Positions 5,855 through 10,912 of a stretch of DNA of 10,912 nucleotides are shown piece by piece (positions within the stretch are counted from its first letter, which is position 1; every line of letters starts with the position of its first letter). The position numbers and the translations under genes are program-made. Where the stretch lies: the NCBI GenBank assembly GCA_020061125.1, contig JAGUYV010000486.1, positions 1 through 10,912 of the forward strand, given 5' to 3'. The notes beneath the pieces were generated by a model, which was given only the letters and a program-made list of their open reading frames with translations, was not told where the DNA came from and searched no databases. Origin of the DNA: a bacterium. Its GTDB lineage: Bacteria > UBP15 > UBA6099 > DSWB01.

Positions 5855-6346
5855 ATGAAGCTCTCGACGCGGGCAATCTATTCTCTTCGGCTCATGATCT
5901 ACCTTGCCGACCATGCCGGCCGCAACACCCCCATCAGCCTCAAGGAAATTTCCCAGGAACAAAACCTGCCGTTCCGGTATCTGGAGCAGCTTGTGGTGGC
6001 GCTCAAGACCGCAGGACTGGTCAAGAGCGTGCAGGGCAAGCAGGGTGGTTACATCCTGGGCCGAGATGCGCAGGATATCAAGGCCCTGGATGTGGTGGAA
6101 GCCAGCATGGGGCATGTAGAACTGCTCAAGTGCCTGGAGCCGGACGCGCCGTGTTCGTTCCGCGATGTCTGCACTTCGCGGCGCATGTGGGGCATGATTC
6201 AAACCCGGATCACCGACATTCTGGCGGAATACAGTCTTAAAGATCTATCTGAATCGGACATGAAGGCGCGCCTGGAGCAGACCCTGCTCGGAGGGGTCGA
6301 GACCGGGGCCGCCATGATTTGCGATTGCAGAAGCGAATCTTCCTGA
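5855..6346 (+). CDS. Rrf2-family (IscR-like) transcriptional regulator, putative Fe-S sensor
   Basis: A 163-residue regulator of the Rrf2 family. The N-terminal MKLSTRAIYSLRLMIYLA is the family hallmark. The winged helix-turn-helix follows: ISLKEISQEQNLPFRYLEQLVVALKTAGLVKS at residues 27-58, then the wing VQGKQGGYILGR. Three cysteines at 93, 100 and 106 (C-x6-C-x5-C) lie where IscR and related sensors hold an Fe-S cluster, so cluster- or redox-dependent binding is likely. A further Cys-Asp-Cys at 156-158 near the C terminus is unusual. The start is fixed by family homology; GAGGA ends only 2 bases before the ATG, an unusually short spacing that may mean weak translation. It is the first gene of the operon, 14 bases ahead of tmcD. 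Desulfovibrio also has Rrf-type regulators (Rrf1/Rrf2) linked to the hmc operon, so it probably regulates the downstream complex and itself. Confidence 0.92.
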   Translation: MKLSTRAIYSLRLMIYLADHAGRNTPISLKEISQEQNLPFRYLEQLVVALKTAGLVKSVQGKQGGYILGRDAQDIKALDVVEASMGHVELLKCLEPDAPCSFRDVCTSRRMWGMIQTRITDILAEYSLKDLSESDMKARLEQTLLGGVETGAAMICDCRSESS

Positions 6347-6360
6347 CGAGGAGCACTGTG

Positions 6361-7626
6361 ATGCAGGACAAAAAGAACTGGAACTGGGATGCCGGCAAGG
6401 AGATGCTCGCCGATGTGGCCGCCATGCGCAAGGCGTATGCGGATGTTCACGAGTTTTCGGTGAGCGCGGACGGCACAAAAATCGCGGCCCCGGTCAAACT
6501 CGAAGACGACACCTTCACGGCTGTGTGCAACGGCCAGGCGTGGGAAACCAGTTTCGAGAAGCTGTGGTACGCCCGGTTCAGCCCGGACAACCGGCTCACG
6601 GCCCTGGTCATGGAAGACGACGCCTGGACCCTGGCCGCGGACGGGCAGGCGTGGGAGGAAAAATTCTCCTATGCGTGGAACCCGAAATTCAGCGCGGACG
6701 GCGCGCACGCGGGCATGCAGGTCAAGCAGGATTTCGACTACACCCTGGCTGTAGACGGGCAGGCGTGGGAAACCACCTTCCTGGCGACACGAGATTTTGC
6801 GATCAGCCCCGACGGCGCTCTGGGCGTTGCGCTTGTGCAGGTCGAGAATGTGCCCGAAGCCGATATCTGGAAGTTCAACAGCGGCACCTGGACCGTGGCC
6901 GTAAACGGAGCGGCCTGGGACCGGCTGTTTATGAATGTGTGGGGCATCGCCTTCAGCCCGGACTGCAAGCGCGTGGCCACACAGGTGCGCCTCGACAGCA
7001 CGACTTACACCTTGGCCGTGGACGGAAAGCCCTGGGACCAGACCTTCACCAGCGTGTGGGAGCCGAAGTTCCGGCCGGACAACGGCGCGCTGCTCGCGCC
7101 CGCGCGCAACGCCAGCGGCTGGACACTGGTGGAGAACGGCAACCCCATCTGGGACGGCGGTTTCTCGCAGTTGTGGTACATCACCTTCAGTTGCGACGCA
7201 AAGCGCATCGGCGCGGTCGTGGCTACGGCGCTCGGAAAATGGACCATCGCCGTGGACGGCAAGCCGTGGAAAAACTCCTGGCGCGACCTGGTCGTCGGCC
7301 CGGTGTTCTCGCAGGACACATCCAAAACCGCGGCCGTGGTCAAGCACGAAAACCGGTGGTCCATCGCCGTGGACGGCGAGCAGTGGCCCGACACCTATGA
7401 CATGGCCTGGGACCCGGCCATCAGCCCGGACAACCGCCTGGTCATGGCCAAGGTGGAAAAGGGCGGCAAGTATTTCATCGGCGTGAACGGCAAGTTGTTC
7501 AGCCAGGCGTTCGACGCGCTGTGGGAGCCTGCGTTCAGCCCGGACGGAAGCAAAGTCCTGATCCGGTGCGTCGAGGGCGGCAAATACTACCGGTGGGTTG
7601 CGCCGGTCAGTCAAATCGCGGGATGA
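6361..7626 (+). CDS. tmcD: TmcD-like tryptophan-rich repeat protein
   Basis: A 421-residue soluble protein without signal peptide or membrane segments, matching TmcD, the tryptophan-rich cytoplasmic subunit of the Tmc complex of sulfate reducers. I assign it from its composition (25 Trp by my count), size and position next to tmcC and tmcB. The protein consists almost entirely of nine repeats of about 38-40 residues. Each has an S-x-D turn (SPDG/SPDN; first at 35-38, last at 393-396) followed by a strand and then [D/N]-G-x-x-W-x-x-x-F (at 57, 94, 132, 182, 221, 259, 299, 338 and 376). The fourth unit carries an insert of about 12 residues. The spacing suggests a beta-propeller. The start at 6361 has GAGGAG 7 bases upstream; an in-frame ATG at 6319 would overlap the Rrf2 gene. 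No cofactor motif is visible, so it is probably a scaffold or docking subunit. Confidence 0.82.
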   Translation: MQDKKNWNWDAGKEMLADVAAMRKAYADVHEFSVSADGTKIAAPVKLEDDTFTAVCNGQAWETSFEKLWYARFSPDNRLTALVMEDDAWTLAADGQAWEEKFSYAWNPKFSADGAHAGMQVKQDFDYTLAVDGQAWETTFLATRDFAISPDGALGVALVQVENVPEADIWKFNSGTWTVAVNGAAWDRLFMNVWGIAFSPDCKRVATQVRLDSTTYTLAVDGKPWDQTFTSVWEPKFRPDNGALLAPARNASGWTLVENGNPIWDGGFSQLWYITFSCDAKRIGAVVATALGKWTIAVDGKPWKNSWRDLVVGPVFSQDTSKTAAVVKHENRWSIAVDGEQWPDTYDMAWDPAISPDNRLVMAKVEKGGKYFIGVNGKLFSQAFDALWEPAFSPDGSKVLIRCVEGGKYYRWVAPVSQIAG

Positions 7627-7640
7627 CGAGGGGTTACACC

Positions 7641-8276
7641 ATGTACGAATTCGTGAGCGGACCGTTGTTCTGGATCTCCCTGGCCATCTGTGTGGCGGGC
7701 AGCATTTATAAGCTGGTCACCGTCATCAAGCTGGCCAGGAAAGACAAGGTGGTTCTGCCGTACATGCGGTTGAGCTACAGCATGAAATCCATCGGGCGCT
7801 GGATCACGCCGTTCGGCACGCGCAGCATGCGTCTGACGCCCATCTTCACAGCCGTGGCGTTCAGTTTCCATATCTGCCTGCTGTTCACGCCGCTGCTGCT
7901 GCTGGCGCACCACGAGCTGCTGGGCATCCGCCTCATCCACCTGCCCGACCCCGTGGCGCATGTCATGACCGCCATCGTGATTATTGGCGGCCTGTTCTTC
8001 CTGCAGCGCCGCCTGCTGGTGCCGTATGTCAACAATGTCACCTATTTTTCCGACATCCTCCTGCTGCTCCTGGTCATGGCCCCGTTCGTGACCGGGTTCC
8101 TGGCCTATTACCAGTGGTTCGATTACCGCACGGTCATCACCCTGCACATGATATTCGGGTGCGTCATGCTCGTGATCATCCCCTTCACGCGCATCGTGCA
8201 CATGTTGTTTTTTGCGCTGACCCGGGCGTACATGGCCTGTGAGTTCGGATATGTCCGCAACTCCCAGGACTGGTGA
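7641..8276 (+). CDS. tmcC: TmcC-like membrane cytochrome b subunit (NarI/DsrM/HmcE type)
   Basis: A 211-residue integral membrane protein with five predicted helices at about residues 5-31, 65-89, 105-127, 138-157 and 164-190. It fits the NarI-like cytochrome b subunits of the Tmc, Hmc and Dsr complexes, which carry electrons or quinol redox chemistry through the membrane to the cytoplasmic HdrD-like partner. Candidate haem b ligands are His77 and His90/91 on helix 2 and His169 and His187 on helix 5. The 18-residue spacing of the last pair equals that of the two ligands on the last helix of E. coli NarI. The start at 7641 has GAGGGG 7 bases upstream. An ATG at 7623 overlapping the tmcD stop would add six residues but has no better ribosome site. 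HmcE is the closest alternative name; the neighbouring tmcD favours TmcC. Confidence 0.83.
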   Translation: MYEFVSGPLFWISLAICVAGSIYKLVTVIKLARKDKVVLPYMRLSYSMKSIGRWITPFGTRSMRLTPIFTAVAFSFHICLLFTPLLLLAHHELLGIRLIHLPDPVAHVMTAIVIIGGLFFLQRRLLVPYVNNVTYFSDILLLLLVMAPFVTGFLAYYQWFDYRTVITLHMIFGCVMLVIIPFTRIVHMLFFALTRAYMACEFGYVRNSQDW

Positions 8277-8303
8277 CGCACATCCTTGAAAGGTGGGTTT
8301 TCC

Positions 8304-9641
8304 ATGGGGTTCAAGCCCAGAGAAGAAGTCGCTGATCAGGGCATTGACAAGCGGCTCGAAGAACTAAGCCTCGAACAGATCGAGCAGACCATCAACAAGG
8401 TGCTGGCCGCGGAGATGAACGCGCGCATGACGGCCTACCTCCAGACCTGCGTGCACTGCGGCCTGTGCGCCAACGCGTGCCACTACTGCCTGTCCCACAA
8501 CATGGACCCGAAATACGCGCCCGTGGGCAAGGTCAAGGACACGGTCTGGGAGATGGTCAAGAAGAAGGGCAAAGTCAGCAAGGAGTTCATGCGCACCGCG
8601 GCGCGCATCGCCTACACCGAGTGCAACACCTGCCGCCGCTGCAGCATGTACTGCCCCTTCGGAATTGACATCGCGTACTTCATCATCACCACGCGCCGCA
8701 TCTGCCACCTGCTTGGCATCGTGCCCCAGTACGAGCAGGACACGGTCAACAGCCACTCCGCCACCTTCAATCAGATGTGGGTGCAGCAGGACGAGTGGAT
8801 TGACACCCTGCAATGGCAGGAAGAGGACGCCCAGGGCAAGATCCCGCTGGCCCGCATCCCTCTGGAAAAAGAGGGCGCGGACATCATGTACTCGGTCATC
8901 GCGCCCGAACCCAAGATTCTGGCGCAGCTTCTGGCCAACGCGTCCATCATCATGACCGCCGCGGGCATGAGCTGGACCATGCCCGCCACAGACGGCTGGG
9001 ACAACAGCAACATGGCCATGTTCTCGGGCGACTTCGAGACCAGCGCACGCCTCGAACGCCTGCACCACGAGACCGCCATCAGGCTCAAGGTCAAGCGCAT
9101 CGTCATGGGCGAGTGCGGCCACGCATACCGCGGCGCCGTGTACGACGGGCCCAAGTCCAACTCCTGGATGTTCCCTCCCATCCCGGTCGTCCACGCCATT
9201 GATTTCTACCACGAGATCATCACACAGGGCAAAATCAAGATCGCCAAGAAATTCGACAAGCCCATCACCGTGCAGGACCCGTGCAATGTCATCCGCAACG
9301 CGGGCCTGGGCATGAAACTGCGCGAGATCATGAAGGCCACATGCAGCGACTTCCGCGATGTGGAGCCGCGCCTGGGGCACAACTACTGCTGCGCGGCCGG
9401 CGGCGGCGTGATCAACTGCGGCCCCCCGTGGAAAAAGGATCGCGTCAAGGGCAACAAGATTAAGGCCGAACAGCTCCGCGCCACGGGCGCCGAATATGTG
9501 GTCACCCCCTGCCACAACTGCCACAGCGGCATCGAAGACATTCTCAAGGAATTCAATGTCCACATGCATGTGATTTTCTTCAGCGAACTGCTTGTGGACC
9601 ACTGCATGGAAATTCCCGAACATCTCAAGGCAAAGGATTAG
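8304..9641 (+). CDS. tmcB: TmcB-like iron-sulfur protein (HdrD/DsrK/HmcF family)
   Basis: A 445-residue cytoplasmic iron-sulfur protein related to the heterodisulfide reductase subunit HdrD. Two [4Fe-4S] ferredoxin motifs are complete: C49-x2-C52-x2-C55-x3-C59 and C107-x2-C110-x2-C113-x3-CP. The C-terminal cysteine-rich (CCG) domain is complete: C327, C362-C363, C403 and C406, which in this family can hold a catalytic or special [4Fe-4S] centre. The first CCG repeat is reduced to GECGHAYRG around C271, a form shared with DsrK-type proteins. No signal peptide is present. The start at 8304 has AAAGGTGG 7 bases upstream. It begins 27 bases after tmcC and ends 4 bases before the cytochrome gene. 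Electrons would pass between this protein and the haems of TmcC; the cytoplasmic redox partner (a thiol/disulfide such as DsrC, by analogy with DsrK) is inference. Confidence 0.87.
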   Translation: MGFKPREEVADQGIDKRLEELSLEQIEQTINKVLAAEMNARMTAYLQTCVHCGLCANACHYCLSHNMDPKYAPVGKVKDTVWEMVKKKGKVSKEFMRTAARIAYTECNTCRRCSMYCPFGIDIAYFIITTRRICHLLGIVPQYEQDTVNSHSATFNQMWVQQDEWIDTLQWQEEDAQGKIPLARIPLEKEGADIMYSVIAPEPKILAQLLANASIIMTAAGMSWTMPATDGWDNSNMAMFSGDFETSARLERLHHETAIRLKVKRIVMGECGHAYRGAVYDGPKSNSWMFPPIPVVHAIDFYHEIITQGKIKIAKKFDKPITVQDPCNVIRNAGLGMKLREIMKATCSDFRDVEPRLGHNYCCAAGGGVINCGPPWKKDRVKGNKIKAEQLRATGAEYVVTPCHNCHSGIEDILKEFNVHMHVIFFSELLVDHCMEIPEHLKAKD

Positions 9642-9645
9642 GAAC

Positions 9646-10912
9646 ATGCAGAACAAATCAGTGAACTGGACAGGAGTCCTGCTGCTGCTCGGGGTGTTCG
9701 CGGCCCTGGCGGGCGGATGGCTGTACAAGACCTCGCAGGGGCACGCGTCCGAACACGGCCGCCGCACCTTCGCCATCGAGTTGCCCGCGGACAAGTTCGC
9801 CAAACTCGAGCGCCCCGCCGTGCTCTTCGATCACGAAAAGCACACGGAAGCCCTCAAGGACGCGCCCTGCACCGAGTGCCACCGGCAGGACAAGGACTCG
9901 GGCGCGCTGGTGTTCGGCGTCATTGACCCGGAAAAGCACACCACGCGCAAGGCCATCACCGATGCGTATCACGACAACTGCATCGGCTGCCACAAGGAGC
10001 GCGGCGCAGGCCCCATGGCCTGCGGCGAATGCCATGTGCGCAACGCGCCCGCAAGCGCCCCGTGGCACTCCATGGAGCTGTCCCTCGAACAGCACCAGAA
10101 GCATGTGGCCGCCATGGAGGACAAGTGCGAGGCCTGCCACCACGATTACGACGAGCAGGCCAAGAAGCTCGTGTACAAGCAGGGCGCGGAAACCTCGTGC
10201 CGCGACTGCCACCGCGAGGCGGCCCAGGACAACCGCCCCTCCATGCGCATGGCCGCGCACACGCAGTGCATCACCTGCCACATGGACCGCGAGAAACAGA
10301 ATGCGGCCACCGGCCCGGTGCAGTGCCAGGGCTGTCACGACGAGGCTTTGAAACTGCCCGCGCTCATGGACATGAGCCGCGTCAAGCGCCTGGACCGCAA
10401 CCAGGAGGACATGCCGCTCATTACGGTTAAAGACAATAAAATGAAACCCGTTCCATTCGATCACAAAAACCACGAAACCGTGGCGCGCAACTGCCGCACC
10501 TGCCACCACGAATCCCTCAAGGCTTGCAGCGAGTGCCACACCGTGCAGGGCAAGAAGGAAGGCGGCTATGTGAGGCTGTCCGAAGCGTTCCACCGCGCCA
10601 CCTCGGAACGAAGCTGCGTGGGCTGTCACGAGCAGGTCAAGAAGCAGACCGCGTGCCGCGTATGCCACGAGAGCATGGCCTCCGGCCCCGTGGAGTCGTC
10701 CTGCGACACCTGCCACTCGGGCGAAGAGGGCGCGCCCGCGGCCGCGCGCGCGGACCGCGATCCCAACGAGGTCATTGACTGGGCGCTCATGTATGTTCAG
10801 GATTTCCCCGAGGATATCGAAGTCAAAACCATCGCGGACAAATACGAAGCCGTGCCGTTCCCGCACCTCGAGATCATCAAGAGCATGAACAAGCTGCTTG
10901 GCGGCAACCGCC
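9646..10912 (+). CDS. hmcA: HmcA-like high-molecular-weight multihaem cytochrome c (3' end outside window)
   Basis: The first 422 residues are present and the frame is open at the window end. AAGGA lies 8 bases before the ATG. An N-terminal hydrophobic stretch (residues 9-27) is a signal peptide or anchor, with possible cleavage after GHA34, so the protein is periplasmic. There are twelve CxxCH haem sites, first Cys at 75, 112, 126, 161, 185, 208, 227, 283, 294, 324, 337 and 353. Class III (cytochrome c3-type) domains start with paired His: FDHEKH at 61-66, EQHQKH at 149-153, FDHKNH at 271-276 and PFPH at 404-407. The layout of 3 + 4 + 4 + 1 haems and then a new domain is that of the 16-haem HmcA of Desulfovibrio; several blocks match what I recall of that protein (NCIGCH, CxTCHH, SCVGCH). 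Four more haems are expected beyond the window. It would carry electrons from periplasmic hydrogenases and cytochrome c3 to the membrane subunit. In classical Tmc this place is taken by the tetrahaem TmcA. Confidence 0.88.
   Translation, partial: MQNKSVNWTGVLLLLGVFAALAGGWLYKTSQGHASEHGRRTFAIELPADKFAKLERPAVLFDHEKHTEALKDAPCTECHRQDKDSGALVFGVIDPEKHTTRKAITDAYHDNCIGCHKERGAGPMACGECHVRNAPASAPWHSMELSLEQHQKHVAAMEDKCEACHHDYDEQAKKLVYKQGAETSCRDCHREAAQDNRPSMRMAAHTQCITCHMDREKQNAATGPVQCQGCHDEALKLPALMDMSRVKRLDRNQEDMPLITVKDNKMKPVPFDHKNHETVARNCRTCHHESLKACSECHTVQGKKEGGYVRLSEAFHRATSERSCVGCHEQVKKQTACRVCHESMASGPVESSCDTCHSGEEGAPAAARADRDPNEVIDWALMYVQDFPEDIEVKTIADKYEAVPFPHLEIIKSMNKLLGGNR

Noticed and set aside
6199-7614. 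Long minus-strand open frame (471 codons) opposite tmcD
   Set aside because: Its apparent repeats are only the mirror of the tmcD repeats; it has no ribosome site and unlikely composition.
8286-8303. TTG start for tmcB at 8286
   Set aside because: The AAAGGTGG ribosome site lies inside this extension and points to the ATG at 8304.
8364-9803. Long minus-strand open frame (479 codons) opposite tmcB
   Set aside because: It is antisense to a gene with intact FeS motifs, extends into the cytochrome gene, and has a low-complexity Ala/Val/Gly/His composition expected from reading GC-rich coding DNA backwards.
9658-10866. Minus-strand open frame (402 codons) opposite the multihaem cytochrome
   Set aside because: The sense strand encodes 12 CxxCH motifs in one frame; the antisense frame is an Ala/Val/Gly/His-rich shadow.
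1-10912. CRISPR array, tRNA/rRNA genes, insertion sequences or phage genes
   Set aside because: No regularly spaced direct repeats, no tRNA or rRNA signatures and no transposase- or integrase-like proteins were seen.

Overview
The window looks like chromosomal DNA of a GC-rich (about 60% by eye) sulfate- or sulfur-respiring bacterium. Desulfobacterota (former Deltaproteobacteria) is the best fit, because the right half carries a transmembrane electron-transfer operon of the Tmc/Hmc type typical of sulfate reducers. I cannot name a genus. A sequence-wide feature supports one coherent genomic background: I found no copy of the tetranucleotide ACGT in all 10.9 kb.

Left part (1-2637): the 3' end of a large secreted or cell-surface protein with a FlgD-like beta-sandwich tail, on the plus strand. 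It converges with a complete exported CocE/X-Pro-dipeptidyl-peptidase-family hydrolase on the minus strand. The hydrolase has an intact Ser-Asp-His triad and two tandem calcium-loop-like motifs.

Middle part (2638-5252, all minus strand): a two-gene unit made of a TetR/AcrR-family repressor and an exported DUF6448 protein. A dyad operator candidate lies just ahead of the repressor start and a hairpin terminator candidate lies after the DUF6448 gene. Upstream of this unit is an NAD(P)-binding atypical short-chain dehydrogenase related to the NDUFA9 group. A gene-free stretch (5253-5854) holds remnants of common intergenic repeats, then an AT-rich promoter region.

Right part (5749-10912, plus strand): a promoter with a perfect TATAAT box drives a tight operon: a cysteine-containing Rrf2-family (IscR-like) regulator, then TmcD (Trp-rich repeat protein), TmcC (cytochrome b membrane subunit), TmcB (HdrD-like iron-sulfur protein) and a multihaem cytochrome c that runs off the window. 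Gaps between genes are 4 to 27 bases. In Desulfovibrio the Tmc order is tmcABCD, and TmcA is a tetrahaem type II cytochrome c3. Here the order is exactly reversed (D-C-B-cytochrome), and the cytochrome is not tetrahaem. It has 12 CxxCH sites in the visible 422 residues, laid out like the 16-haem HmcA of the Hmc complex. The inferred machine moves electrons between a large periplasmic haem wire and a cytoplasmic HdrD-like FeS subunit through a b-type membrane subunit, under control of an Fe-S or redox-sensing Rrf2 regulator. This Tmc-core/HmcA-wire combination is the most interesting system in the window.
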